In this document: in pieces, positions 42,393-51,575 of the stretch | Layout: each line of letters starts with the position of its first letter | How positions within the stretch are numbered: position 1 is the first letter of the stretch | Source: Verrucomicrobiales bacterium | GTDB taxonomy: Bacteria; Verrucomicrobiota; Verrucomicrobiia; Verrucomicrobiales; DEV007 | Assembly: GCA_002698785.1 (NCBI GenBank) | Contig: PAAG01000043.1 | Coordinates: forward strand, 1 to 64,000 | Length of the DNA: 64,000 nt | Direction of reading: 5' to 3' | Made by a program: the position numbers and the translations under genes | The notes under the pieces: model-generated | The model's input: the letters and a program-made list of their open reading frames with translations, nothing else | What the model was told of the DNA's origin: nothing | Databases searched by the model: none

Positions 42393-45300
42393 CTACTCTT
42401 TCTCCTCATCCTTCGCCAGCTCATTGACGAGAGCAAAGAACTCATCTTTCTTCTTCGGAAACGCCTCCGACGCCAGTCCTAGCAACACCACGGCCAACTC
42501 GGTCCCATCCTCATGCCAGCGAGCATATTCAATCTGCGTATTGAGCTTACTGCGAACCACGTTCTTGAGTTTCTTCGGCTTCGCTTCGCTCAATTTATCA
42601 ATATTTCCTTTAAAGCGTTTCGGAACTCGTTCCCATGGCTCATAATAATCCCATTCGTCATCAAGATAAGACTCATCACCGAGATTGAGTTCATCCCTGA
42701 CAAGAACCCATTGCTCCCACCATGAAGCGGATTTCGCCCACCATGCGAGAGATGCCTTCTTTTTCTTGGCGATCTTCTTCGCGATTCGAAACGACGAGCC
42801 TGGAAAATCTTCGCCGTCTTCCAACTTCGATATCTCTTTAAATTTCTTCCAACCCTTCTCGTATTCGCCCTGCACGAGTCTCAGATAGGCCACCCGAACC
42901 ATCGCGTCTGCTGCGTCATAATCATCGCCTACAGTCTCCAGCTTTCCTAAAGCATCAATAAAACCTTCCAAATCTCCTGCGTCGCTCTTATAATCGCAAA
43001 TCTCGTAGATAGCCCGGGACGCAAGCGTCTCATCGCCTTCCACCACCCCCAGCAAATAGCTTTCGGCCGCACCCACACCCGCTCGCCTCTCGATCGTATC
43101 TGCCCGCGCAATCACTGCATCGTCGCCATCTGTATATTCGCTTTCCGGCCCCACCCTCCAGAGATCGAGGACCAGGTCCAGCAATGCCTCCACATGCTCC
43201 GGCGGTGTGGCAGCATCCTCTTCCGTCAGCCATTCTTCTCCCACCGAGTGCAAATACTCAGCTCTCTCAACAAAGTCGGGCTGCGGTCCATAGTCGACCA
43301 TTCCCCGAAGAGTGTAGCGAAACTCGACATCTGAGGTTTCACCTTCTACCGACCAGCAATCGTCAGCACTTTCAATGTAGTCATCTCCCTCGAGCTTCTT
43401 CAAATCCGGCCACGGATTCTCCTCAAGAAACGCGACCAACTTCTCGTGGAGCGGCACCACGTCATCCAGATTCGACATCGTCTTGTCGAGGACCTCACGA
43501 TCAAACTCCTCCTCAAATTCCTCCAGTCCCGGTATTTCATCAATGGCGGCCACGACCATACGCGCCTTTTCTTGATGGCCGTACATGACCAGTGTTTCCG
43601 GCACACCAGCAAGAGCTGTCACGATCATTTCCTTCCTCTCCGGGAACTTTTCGAAAAGCACTTCGACATCACTCAAGAACACCGCCTCTGATGCACCCTC
43701 CAGTCGAGCCGAAGCATCGAGATACAATAGCGGAGCGACAAACCAATAGTCCACTGGCAAAAGCTGATTCTCCATCGCCAGAAGAGACAACTCTTTACAA
43801 CGAGCGGGATCTTCCTCCGAAATGATCGGAGCGAGCAGAATCGCTGCACTCTGCTTGATTACGGCGGGCACGCTGTCACGAGCAAGCAGCCCCTCACACA
43901 TCTCCTTCGTCAGTTCTCGTTCATTCGTGTCACTGAGAACGCTCGCCAGCAGAAGTTCGCCCGATGCGATTTTTTCCTCATCGACTTTTCCTTCGTAATC
44001 ATCCATCACCGAGCGCACATCAGCGATGATCTTTTCATGATCAGCATTCTCGAAGGTCTGGAAGTAGCGAGAAATGATCGAAACCAGCCGAGAACGGAAA
44101 TCCGCACTGTCCTCCCCAGCATACAACTCACCCATCCTCTCATAGGCCACCTCCCGGCTTTCATGATCTGAGAGAAAAGGATAATCCAGATCGAAAGGAA
44201 AATAGTGCTGAACTAGAGCCTCGTATCCTTCCGCAGTTGGCATCTTCGGCATCGTACCAGGGTCAAACACCCAGTCCGCATCCATATCTGGCTCCCGCTT
44301 GATGAGCGCCGGGGTCGTCAGCCAGGAGATCTGGCTCCTCACCGCATCCGCGAGATCATTGAAGGCAGATACACCATACTCATGTTGAGTCCGCGAAAGC
44401 AGCAACGATCCCTCCAGCACCGAATCCTCGACAACCCACTCGGCCTCGATCTCATATCCTTCTCCCGACTCATACAGGTCACCGGGAAAATCAAGAACCT
44501 CCCACCCTTTCGGCAACTGAACCCGCGTGGAGAAATCGACCTCGATCGGCAATGCCTGGAAAGGCATTGTCCGCCTCCCCTTTTTACCCACTACAGTAAG
44601 AGCGAACTGATTCGCCGGGAGCGACATCCTCGCAGTCTTCTCCGAAAGCTCTAACCGATCCAGATTCTGCACCGCGTAAAACCTCCAATGAAAAGGAACA
44701 TCCGTCTCATCATCCGTAGGCGAAACTTCTTCACAATCCACGACTTTGATTCCCTGAACATAGTTAAACAAACCCTGCACCGAAGCCTCTAGTCGCTCAC
44801 CGCGATCCAAATCCTGAAAATGTTTTTGCACCAGGTACCCATTAATTCCCGAAATACGAACATCGAACCACCCGGCGAACCCTCCCATGGGTTCCAACCG
44901 CAAATCAGAGGTCATTGTGACCTTCGAAGCCTCAACCTTCGGAGCCGTTCCCCATTCCAACTCTCCCTTTTCATTGACGATGAGAACTTCCTTCTCGCTA
45001 CTACTCAGAACCATCTTCCCAAAAGGGACACCCTCCAGCGTGGGATCACAGTAGACCGGCTCGTCCGCGTCTGAAAAATCCACCGCCAGAATCGCGTGAT
45101 CGAAAAGAGACATCGACGCGATTTTCTTATCCACCTTCCCCGGTATGGACGAGTTCAGGAGTACCATCCGGGAATCAATTCCACGCTCCTTCAAAAGCAG
45201 ACGCAGCAGGTTCGATTTGTCCTTACAGTCTCCATACCCCGTCTCCAGCACATCAGCTGGAGCACGTGGCTGGTATGCACCATCGCCAAACTCCAACCCT

Positions 45301-46268
45301 GTATAGCGAATCTCGTTGGTCACAAACTCATACAGGTTCGCAGCGATCTCTTCAGGAGTATCGCCCTCCGCTTCAGATGCCTTTTTCTTAAGATTGGCAT
45401 CAAGGCCACCCGACTCCTTCACCAGCCCGGCGAACCAGCTACCCAGCAATTCCCAACCATCACTCAAACCGACACGTAATAGCGGCCCGCTCTGCCACGG
45501 AGACGGAGCCCCCACGCCAGGATTCGCCGCAGGAATCGATTTCTTCGACCATACGAATCGATGGGTCCCATCATCCTTCGTCGACTCCTCAAACTGCAGG
45601 CTCGCACTCTTCTGCTTCCATTCGAGCTTCTTCGCAATATTCGACCCACATTCGACGACCATCATTTTACTTCGGATCGAATCCAGATAGTGCCAGAGTG
45701 AAGATGACGACCAATAGCCTTCCGTGATCGGCTCACTTTCGATCACGAGCACTACTTCGATACACGCCCCCTCACTGATCTGCGGAAAAACGATCTTCAA
45801 CTCCTTGCGATCGTCGAAGAGGTTCTCACTCCGAGACTTGCCCTCTTCGATAAAGATCCCCTTATCCTCCACAGGAACCGTCCGCCCGTCCTCCATGTGA
45901 GTCTGCGCCCGAACCACATGAAGCGTATCGCGAGTCGGTCGGAAGTAATTCCCAAACGCAGCAAACTCCTCTTTGCCCGATTCTTTTAACAGTCGCTCAA
46001 TGCGATGCCTTACGATCACCGCACTGCCGTCGTCTCGAATGTAGCGATAAAGGTGATCCACGAGAAACTCAGATTCCCTTTCCTGCCCACTCGACTCCGC
46101 AGGAACAGTCGGAAGGCTCATCGCCTCCTCAAACGAAATCAACTCACCCTCAAATCGTTCCCACTCTTGCGGCGGAGTTCGGGAGATCTCATCTTGGGAT
46201 ACCAGACAAAAAGGAAGCCACAGACAAATTAGAGAAACCGCAAACCGCATAGATAAAGAGAAGTGCAT
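42393..46268 (-). CDS. Exported DUF3857/transglutaminase-like protein with long helical C-terminal region
   Basis: 1291 residues. Signal peptide (FAVSLICLWLPFCLVSQ). An N-terminal DUF3857-like domain (about 60-290, VDHLYRYIRDDGSAVIVRHRIERLL...) precedes a transglutaminase-like domain whose cysteine-protease triad is C348 (GYGDCKDKSNLL), H391 (LFDHAILAVD) and D408 (YCDPTLEG). The remaining roughly 700 residues are helix-rich and acidic, perhaps solenoid (AKEMCEGLLARDSVPAVIKQ...). Transglutaminase-like proteins of this type sit in the envelope and are often coupled to secretion or assembly; the reaction is not known for this one. Lies between the lipoprotein at 46398 and the small membrane protein at 42055. 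Confidence 0.85.
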   Translation of the reverse strand: MHFSLSMRFAVSLICLWLPFCLVSQDEISRTPPQEWERFEGELISFEEAMSLPTVPAESSGQERESEFLVDHLYRYIRDDGSAVIVRHRIERLLKESGKEEFAAFGNYFRPTRDTLHVVRAQTHMEDGRTVPVEDKGIFIEEGKSRSENLFDDRKELKIVFPQISEGACIEVVLVIESEPITEGYWSSSSLWHYLDSIRSKMMVVECGSNIAKKLEWKQKSASLQFEESTKDDGTHRFVWSKKSIPAANPGVGAPSPWQSGPLLRVGLSDGWELLGSWFAGLVKESGGLDANLKKKASEAEGDTPEEIAANLYEFVTNEIRYTGLEFGDGAYQPRAPADVLETGYGDCKDKSNLLRLLLKERGIDSRMVLLNSSIPGKVDKKIASMSLFDHAILAVDFSDADEPVYCDPTLEGVPFGKMVLSSSEKEVLIVNEKGELEWGTAPKVEASKVTMTSDLRLEPMGGFAGWFDVRISGINGYLVQKHFQDLDRGERLEASVQGLFNYVQGIKVVDCEEVSPTDDETDVPFHWRFYAVQNLDRLELSEKTARMSLPANQFALTVVGKKGRRTMPFQALPIEVDFSTRVQLPKGWEVLDFPGDLYESGEGYEIEAEWVVEDSVLEGSLLLSRTQHEYGVSAFNDLADAVRSQISWLTTPALIKREPDMDADWVFDPGTMPKMPTAEGYEALVQHYFPFDLDYPFLSDHESREVAYERMGELYAGEDSADFRSRLVSIISRYFQTFENADHEKIIADVRSVMDDYEGKVDEEKIASGELLLASVLSDTNERELTKEMCEGLLARDSVPAVIKQSAAILLAPIISEEDPARCKELSLLAMENQLLPVDYWFVAPLLYLDASARLEGASEAVFLSDVEVLFEKFPERKEMIVTALAGVPETLVMYGHQEKARMVVAAIDEIPGLEEFEEEFDREVLDKTMSNLDDVVPLHEKLVAFLEENPWPDLKKLEGDDYIESADDCWSVEGETSDVEFRYTLRGMVDYGPQPDFVERAEYLHSVGEEWLTEEDAATPPEHVEALLDLVLDLWRVGPESEYTDGDDAVIARADTIERRAGVGAAESYLLGVVEGDETLASRAIYEICDYKSDAGDLEGFIDALGKLETVGDDYDAADAMVRVAYLRLVQGEYEKGWKKFKEISKLEDGEDFPGSSFRIAKKIAKKKKASLAWWAKSASWWEQWVLVRDELNLGDESYLDDEWDYYEPWERVPKRFKGNIDKLSEAKPKKLKNVVRSKLNTQIEYARWHEDGTELAVVLLGLASEAFPKKKDEFFALVNELAKDEEKE

Positions 46269-46397
46269 AAGGAACAGGCCAGATCGTTGAAGAAACTCAC
46301 TACCATAGCAAGACGAAACCAGCGAAAATCTGATCTATTTACAGCAAGACACCAAGCACACATCTATGAAGCCTATTTCCAGAGACAACGCCAAAAA

Positions 46398-47177
46398 TCA
46401 CTCACCCTTCACCTTCTCCAATTCCGCCTTCAAAGCCTCATTCTCACTGGCGAGTTTCTCAATCGACTCTCGCAACCCCGACAAAGTGTCGACTTCCGAC
46501 GGAAAACACACTAACGGAACCATGTCGCGCAATTCCTGGATCTTCTGACGTTCCATTTCTGCTGTCTCACGGAACTTGTCTAAGATTTCCGCGACTTCTT
46601 TCTCCACCACACTCCGTTTCGCTTTTACGCTATCGATCTCGGCCAGCAATTCCCCTTTCCGTTTCTCAAAATCAGCCTGCAAACTCTCGATTTCCGCCGC
46701 ATCCTCCTCCAGTTCCCTTTCCAGCCCCATCAGCTCAGACACACCCACGTGGTGGATGACCAGATCCCCATTCGCGACAAACTCCGCCGAGACCGGGTAG
46801 CCAGTCGCCTGCATCACTTTTCCCAGGGCATCCGCCACCGATATATTCGAACGATTCAGGATGACCCGCACATCCTCAACCCCATCAGAGTTCTTCGATT
46901 CGGGATCAAAATGGAAAGAAGGCAACACCGCCTTCTGCCCTTCCGGCGTTTGCCGCTCGATAAACTCCCAGTAATCCGGATTCACAGCGACAAACCGATC
47001 CAGCAGATACTCCACTGCGTCCCTCAGGCGTAAATCATCGATCTCCACCTTCGGTAGGATTGCCCGTTCCGCCAGAGTTCGAACCTCTTCCTTACTTTCA
47101 ACAGGCCCCACCGTTTCCTCCGAACATCCCAGAAGAAAACAAAATACTATCATGGAAAAAACGCAAAACCACCTCAC
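46398..47177 (-). CDS. Lipoprotein with one N0-like unit and coiled coil
   Basis: 259 residues. Lipobox FCFLLGC (Cys about 18). One secretin-N0-like unit (about residues 40-150, ILPKVEIDDLRLRDAVEYLLDRF...ISVADALGKVMQATGYPVSAEFVANGDLVIHH) corresponds to one of the three units in the protein at 21789. The C-terminal half (about 165-259) is a charged coiled coil (LERELEEDAAEIESLQADFEKRKGELLAEIDSVKAKRSVVEKEV). Likely periplasmic. No pore domain. It lies immediately upstream of the DUF3857 gene on the same strand, with a 129-bp gap. Confidence 0.72.
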   Translation of the reverse strand: MRWFCVFSMIVFCFLLGCSEETVGPVESKEEVRTLAERAILPKVEIDDLRLRDAVEYLLDRFVAVNPDYWEFIERQTPEGQKAVLPSFHFDPESKNSDGVEDVRVILNRSNISVADALGKVMQATGYPVSAEFVANGDLVIHHVGVSELMGLERELEEDAAEIESLQADFEKRKGELLAEIDSVKAKRSVVEKEVAEILDKFRETAEMERQKIQELRDMVPLVCFPSEVDTLSGLRESIEKLASENEALKAELEKVKGE

Positions 47178-47423
47178 AACCGCAAGAATACCAGCCCCAT
47201 CTAAATGACGCGATATCTTTTTACGCTACTGAGATTGACGCCAATTCTCCCCAAGATTCTATCTATATCGATACTTGAAATTTAGTCCTAACTACTATAC
47301 AAGCACCCGACCCTCCTCACGCATGAGACAAGGGCGCTCATTTGCATATTGCAAGCATGCGGCTCAGAACCGGTGGCTCGCAACTGAAACCCTTCCCTTA
47401 AACAACCACTTTCCACGTATCAA

Positions 47424-48971
47424 ATGGCCAGCGCACACCGATTCCTGCCTTTACTTCTCGCGGCCTTGTCTTCAGCTGCCATCTTATATTCCCAAAAGGC
47501 CTCAGCCCAGCACCCTGGCCGAATCCACACCCTCTACGGGAGCGACACACAGGGATTCTCTGGAGATGGCGGCCCGGCTGCAGATGCATTATTTAGTTCT
47601 ATACGCTCCATCACAATGAACGCTGACGGAGATCTTTTTCTGCTCGACAGATTCAATTATCGGATCAGAAAAATTGATGCTGCGACAAAGATTGTCACAA
47701 CCATAGCGGGAAACGGAGCCAACGCCTCAACAGGCGACGGCGGCCTTGCTACCGAGGCATCAATCCAAGCCAGCAGTTCCATAGCCTGTGATTCCGCCGG
47801 AAACATCTATTTCACAGAAACAACCAATCACATCATCCGCCGAATCCTCGTTTCAACCGGAATCATAGAAACGTTCGCCGGCACTGGTTCATCAGGATTT
47901 AGCGGCGACAACGGCGACCGCCTGTCGGCACAATTCAACGAACCGACGTACATTGCATTCGACTCGGACGACAACCTGTATGTGACTGATTTCAGAAACG
48001 ATCGTATCCGCCGAATCGCCGAGAGCACTGGTATCTGCACGACTATCGCAGGTGGATCGGAAAGCACCACATTTCTCGGAGACGGCGGATTAGCGATCGA
48101 CTCCCGTTTTAACTCACCCGACCACCTCCATATTGACACGAGTGACAATATTTTCTTTTCTACATTGAATAGGGTAGTGAAGATCGATGCCGCAACATCG
48201 CTGATTCACACGATCGTCGGCACAGGGGAAATCTCATTCAACGGAAACGGGCTACGCGGGGCAGCAACAAATATTCGCCCTTCCGGGATCGCAACCGGGC
48301 CAGACGGCGCTATTTTCATTAGCGATTACAACCGACTACGAAGATACGACCCAACAGCAGATCGGGTATTCATCTACGCGGGAACTATGGCTCCGGGAAA
48401 TTTCAGAGAAGGAGCCGTCGGAACCTCCACGGCACTGGATTCCGTCCTACGAAAAGTACTTGTGATGCCACGCGGGGAGATACTTTTCTCACACAGTTCG
48501 ACTATCAAATCCATCACATCGAATGGCCCAGCTCCGACACATCGAGCGAATTGCGCAGTCGGGAGAAACTCCGTCAGATTAATTGGATTCAATAAAGTTA
48601 ACCGCACCGGAAGGAAACAAACATACGAATCCTACATAAAAAGGAAGAAGAATACGCGGTATTGCTACTTCGCACTGCGAAACGACTCACATGCTAACAA
48701 TGCCATACTAGCACGCTACAAACTAAAGAACAGGAGATTCAAATTGGTTGTTCGCGACGACTTTTTTCAATCCAGCAACAGCCCTGTTTCTCGACGAGGT
48801 AATTCGAACGTCTTCGATATCGACCCAGGAGCAAAAAAGATTTTTTATATGCTGGTAAAGCCAAAGTTTAAAAAAAGGAAGAGGGAAAAAACAGCCATTC
48901 TTACATTCCGCGCAACCTCCCTCCTAAACAGCAGAGCTTCCGACACAGCCAAAGCAGTTTTCTATTACTAG
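47424..48971 (+). CDS. Secreted NHL-repeat propeller with C-terminal basic domain
   Basis: 515 residues. Signal peptide (FLPLLLAALSSAAILYSQ). Residues about 30-355 contain five to six NHL-type repeats (GPAADALFSSIRSITMNADGDLFLLDRFNYRIRKID, with the pattern NRIRKI-T-IAGNG repeated), forming a beta-propeller. The C-terminal 150 residues (about 365-515) belong to the same basic beta domain as the proteins at 12998, 57965 and 60806: they share the TGxGQ/RKQ turn, the alternating Lys and the RATSLLNSRASDTAKA ending. Likely surface-exposed. Flanked by the lipoprotein at 46398 (divergent) and the terminase-like pair. Confidence 0.8.
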   Translation: MASAHRFLPLLLAALSSAAILYSQKASAQHPGRIHTLYGSDTQGFSGDGGPAADALFSSIRSITMNADGDLFLLDRFNYRIRKIDAATKIVTTIAGNGANASTGDGGLATEASIQASSSIACDSAGNIYFTETTNHIIRRILVSTGIIETFAGTGSSGFSGDNGDRLSAQFNEPTYIAFDSDDNLYVTDFRNDRIRRIAESTGICTTIAGGSESTTFLGDGGLAIDSRFNSPDHLHIDTSDNIFFSTLNRVVKIDAATSLIHTIVGTGEISFNGNGLRGAATNIRPSGIATGPDGAIFISDYNRLRRYDPTADRVFIYAGTMAPGNFREGAVGTSTALDSVLRKVLVMPRGEILFSHSSTIKSITSNGPAPTHRANCAVGRNSVRLIGFNKVNRTGRKQTYESYIKRKKNTRYCYFALRNDSHANNAILARYKLKNRRFKLVVRDDFFQSSNSPVSRRGNSNVFDIDPGAKKIFYMLVKPKFKKRKREKTAILTFRATSLLNSRASDTAKAVFYY

Positions 48972-49030
48972 TTCGTCGCCGCTCAACCCAAGGAGAATTA
49001 ACCCCTCTCGACCCACCACCTCCCGCCTCG

Positions 49031-49050
49031 ACATAACATTTTTGTTATGT
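49031..49050 (+). promoter_or_regulatory. Perfect inverted repeat before the small gene at 49063
   Basis: acataaca-tttt-tgttatgt forms an 8-bp perfect inverted repeat 12 bp before the ATG at 49063, followed by an aagg ribosome-binding-like sequence. It could be an operator for a DNA-binding protein or a small translational hairpin. The symmetry is exact. Confidence 0.7.
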
Positions 49051-49062
49051 TAGAATACAAGG

Positions 49063-49299
49063 ATGCAAACCGACAGCATCCTTCACACGTGGTCGCGTGA
49101 GCGGCTCGTCACCGAGCTCGGCAAAGTCGTCGAGAATCCCGATTCCAAACCCTCCGAGATCATCGCCGCCTGTCGCGAGATCTCACGTCTCGTAGGGCAC
49201 TCCGAAAAGCCCGAGGACCCACCCGAGCCACGCGACACCCTCCGCGACTTCATCAAACGCGTCCGCAACGGCGAAACCCCTGACTTACCAACAGAATGA
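49063..49299 (+). CDS. Small helical protein, possible terminase small-subunit-like
   Basis: 78 residues, all-helical and charged: SILHTWSRERLVTELGKVVENPDSKPSEIIAACREISRLVGHSEKPEDPPEPRDTLRDFIKRVRNGETPDLPTE. The N-terminal half with SKPSEIIAACREISRLVG has the look of the helix-turn-helix domain that opens many phage terminase small subunits, and the gene precedes a terminase large-subunit-like gene by about 530 bp. The match is weak and the protein is short, so a DNA-binding regulator is equally possible. A perfect inverted repeat lies just upstream. Confidence 0.5.
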   Translation: MQTDSILHTWSRERLVTELGKVVENPDSKPSEIIAACREISRLVGHSEKPEDPPEPRDTLRDFIKRVRNGETPDLPTE

Positions 49300-49446
49300 T
49301 GGGAAAACCCCGAAAATGATAGGCAAGTAATCGCTCACTCAAAAACACCCAATCCGCCTACCATAAACACCTTACAAAGAATCAACACCCACAAAACACC
49401 GAAAAATGACCAAAAACGCGATCCCCTATCATTTCCCATCATTTTG
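49298..49446. repeat. Imperfect inverted repeat flanking a 100-bp segment
   Basis: Left aatgatgggaaa...aatgatagg (49294-49322) and right cctatcatttcccatcatt (49426-49444) are inverted copies, interrupted on the left by eight extra bases. The enclosed segment of about 100 bp is AT-rich and has no gene. Could be a relic of a small insertion or an attenuator. Confidence 0.45.
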
Positions 49447-49456
49447 AAAATACTCC

Positions 49457-49488
49457 TTCCGCCTTGGCGGAACCCCGCGACCGCGGGG
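49457..49488. repeat. Two adjacent perfect hairpins
   Basis: ttccgccttggcggaa (49457-49472) and ccccgcgaccgcgggg (49473-49488) are two contiguous perfect stem-loops with 7-bp stems and 2-base loops. Both are strong at the RNA level. No T-run follows directly, so neither is a standard terminator. They lie midway between the small gene at 49063 and the terminase-like gene. Confidence 0.75.
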
Positions 49489-49610
49489 CGATCATTTTGG
49501 CGAAGCCTCTTTATCTTACTCTTGCTCTTTATCTTTTTCTCATCACCAACCAACGCCCAATCCAATCCTACTCATTCTCTCACCACCCACCAACGCCGAA
49601 CCAACCCCAT

Positions 49611-49732
49611 TCTAACTCCCAGCTCCTAACTTCTAACTCCTAATCCCCCTCATTCTCTCTCCCCCCTTGAACGTTGAGCGTTAAAAGTTCGACGTTGAAC
49701 GTTCCTCCCCTTCTAACTCCCAGTTCCTAACT
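49611..49732. repeat. Degenerate cctaact heptamer arrays
   Basis: Array one: tctaact-cccagct-cctaact-tctaact-cctaatc (49611-49645). Array two: tctaact-cccagtt-cctaact (49712-49732). Both keep a strict 7-base register and are related to the perfect tcctaac array at 1734-1775. The 49667-49701 array of a different unit lies between them. Confidence 0.75.
49667..49701. repeat. Second heptamer family, ttgaacg
   Basis: ttgaacg-ttgagcg-ttaaaag-ttcgacg-ttgaacg: five units with strict 7-base spacing and scattered substitutions, unrelated in sequence to the cctaact arrays beside it. Confidence 0.7.
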
Positions 49733-49773
49733 ACTACCTCCAGAAGCCCAGTGCCTTCTCCAGACACGTTAAA

Positions 49774-49805
49774 ACTGATTACTGATCACAGATTACCGAT
49801 CACAG
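49774..49805. repeat. Third heptamer family, actgatt
   Basis: actgatt-actgatc-acagatt-accgatc-acag: four and a half 7-base units, ending 22 bp before the start of the terminase-like gene. Confidence 0.7.
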
Positions 49806-49827
49806 CGCCGCAGGCGCTTCCCTCCCC

Positions 49828-51327
49828 ATGAAATCCCAACTCACCCGCCTCCAAACCCTCTACCATTGCCGCGAAGAAGGCACTGGCAAACCCATCCCCT
49901 TCGTTCCCCGCCCCGAGCAGGAAACCATCTTCCAACACCTCATCGATCGCCCTAACGAACCCGCCTACATCATCAAATCCCGGCGCCTCGGACTCTCCAC
50001 CGGCATCAACCTCTTCCAGGTCGACAGCGCCTGCTGGCACCGTGGCTGGACCGGAATGCTCATTGACCGCACCCAGGAAGACGCCTCCCGAAAAATGGCC
50101 GACCAGATCCGCTTCGGATTCGAAAACATGGATCCCGAAGTCCGCACCCAATACCAGATCGTCCGCCAGTCCGACCGTGAGCTGCGCCTCCGCCTCGCCG
50201 ACGAGAACAAACCCGAAGCCTCCACCATCTACGCCGGAGTCTCCGCCCGTGGGGGCGACTTCTCCCTGCTCCACGTTTCCGAGATGGGCCCCATCGCCGC
50301 ACGCGACGACGCCCGCGCCAAAGAAATTGTCAACGGTGCCTTCCCCGCCGCCAGCCGAGGCAGCACCGTCGTGGAAACCACCTGGATGGGAGGCAAAACC
50401 GGACGCCTCTGGGACCTCATTGACCCCATCCTCCACAAAGATCCCAACGCCCCCGGCACCATCTACTTCTTCCCCTGGCACGCCGACCCCGAAGCCATCG
50501 AAATGCAAGGCATGGTCACCGCCGAGATCGAAGACTACTTCCGGAAATTGGAGGATCGGTTAGGCAAACGATTCGATCCCGAGCAGAAAAAATGGTATGC
50601 CGCCAAGCGCGTCCGCCATCGCCACGAAGTCGTTCGCGAATACCCCTCCACCCTCGAAGAAGCCCTCTCTTCCCCCGTCGAGGGCGCCATCTACGCCTCC
50701 TACCTCGACCAGGCCATGACCGATGGGCGCATCACCGACTTCCCCATTGATCGCTCCGCCCTCGTCCATACCGCGTGGGACCTCGGCTCCCCCTTCAACA
50801 CCGTCACCTGGTATTTCCAGATCATCGGGCGCGAGATACTCATCATCGACGTCGACCTCGAGCTCAACATCACCCTTACCGATCGCGTCTCCCGCATCCT
50901 CTCGAAGGGGTATCCGTTAGGCACCCATCTTCTCCCTCACGATGCCACCGCCACTGCGACCAGCGGAAAAAGCGTCCAGCAGGATCTTCAGGAAGCCGGC
51001 CTTTCCAACACCCGCGTCGTCCCCCGCACCCAGAACGTCTGGATCGGGATCAACGCCACCGAAGAAGCCTTTCCCCGCATGCGCTTCCACGCCACCAACT
51101 GCGCCACCGGAATCGACCGATTGCAGAACTACCGCGTCACCAACGAATCCCGCACTGGCCTCGCCGTCGAGACACCCGTCCACGACCGCAACTCCCACGC
51201 CGCCGACGCCCTCCGCATCATGATGGAAGGCATGGAATCCGGCCTCGCCGGAAAATCCCACCACACCGGCACCCGCCGCTCCGTCCGTAAAGCCCGCGTC
51301 ATGCGTGGGTATGGGGGTGTGCGGTGA
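49828..51327 (+). CDS. Terminase large-subunit-like ATPase/nuclease
   Basis: 499 residues with the two-domain layout of phage terminase large subunits. The ATPase domain has a Walker-A-like KSRRLGLST (residues 50-58, a deviant P-loop of the kind found in T4-type terminases) and a Walker-B-like LLHVSEMGPI with E152. The RNase-H-like nuclease domain has Asp residues in HTAWDLG (D318), LPHDATAT (D372) and a final HAADALRIMMEG. Phage terminases cut and package DNA into heads. No portal, head, protease or tail gene is found nearby, so this is an isolated gene: either a decayed prophage or a domesticated copy. Intact, about normal length for the family. Confidence 0.8.
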   Translation: MKSQLTRLQTLYHCREEGTGKPIPFVPRPEQETIFQHLIDRPNEPAYIIKSRRLGLSTGINLFQVDSACWHRGWTGMLIDRTQEDASRKMADQIRFGFENMDPEVRTQYQIVRQSDRELRLRLADENKPEASTIYAGVSARGGDFSLLHVSEMGPIAARDDARAKEIVNGAFPAASRGSTVVETTWMGGKTGRLWDLIDPILHKDPNAPGTIYFFPWHADPEAIEMQGMVTAEIEDYFRKLEDRLGKRFDPEQKKWYAAKRVRHRHEVVREYPSTLEEALSSPVEGAIYASYLDQAMTDGRITDFPIDRSALVHTAWDLGSPFNTVTWYFQIIGREILIIDVDLELNITLTDRVSRILSKGYPLGTHLLPHDATATATSGKSVQQDLQEAGLSNTRVVPRTQNVWIGINATEEAFPRMRFHATNCATGIDRLQNYRVTNESRTGLAVETPVHDRNSHAADALRIMMEGMESGLAGKSHHTGTRRSVRKARVMRGYGGVR

Positions 51328-51575
51328 AATATTTAAGAATCTTTTCTCGAAAACAAAAAGTATTCGAGCAAAATTCATTCGTAATCGTCTCAACAAATCT
51401 ACAACATACGAAATTTCGAAGCCAAATGAATGAAATTAATAGAATTATCATCATCATTAAGCGAAATTACCCACATATTCGAATGCAGCGATCTCACTCC
51501 ATTTCAAATTAAGATTTATCTCATTGTTGATTTCAAAGCATTTGATTTTCAATAGCTCCTAAATATCTTGACTCG
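51328..51575. other. AT-rich spacer between terminase-like gene and TIGR04255 cassette
   Basis: About 250 bp of strongly AT-rich sequence with no gene-like frame. It marks a sharp change of base composition from the terminase-like gene and presumably carries the promoter for the cassette that begins at 51576. I cannot fix promoter boxes. Confidence 0.5.
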
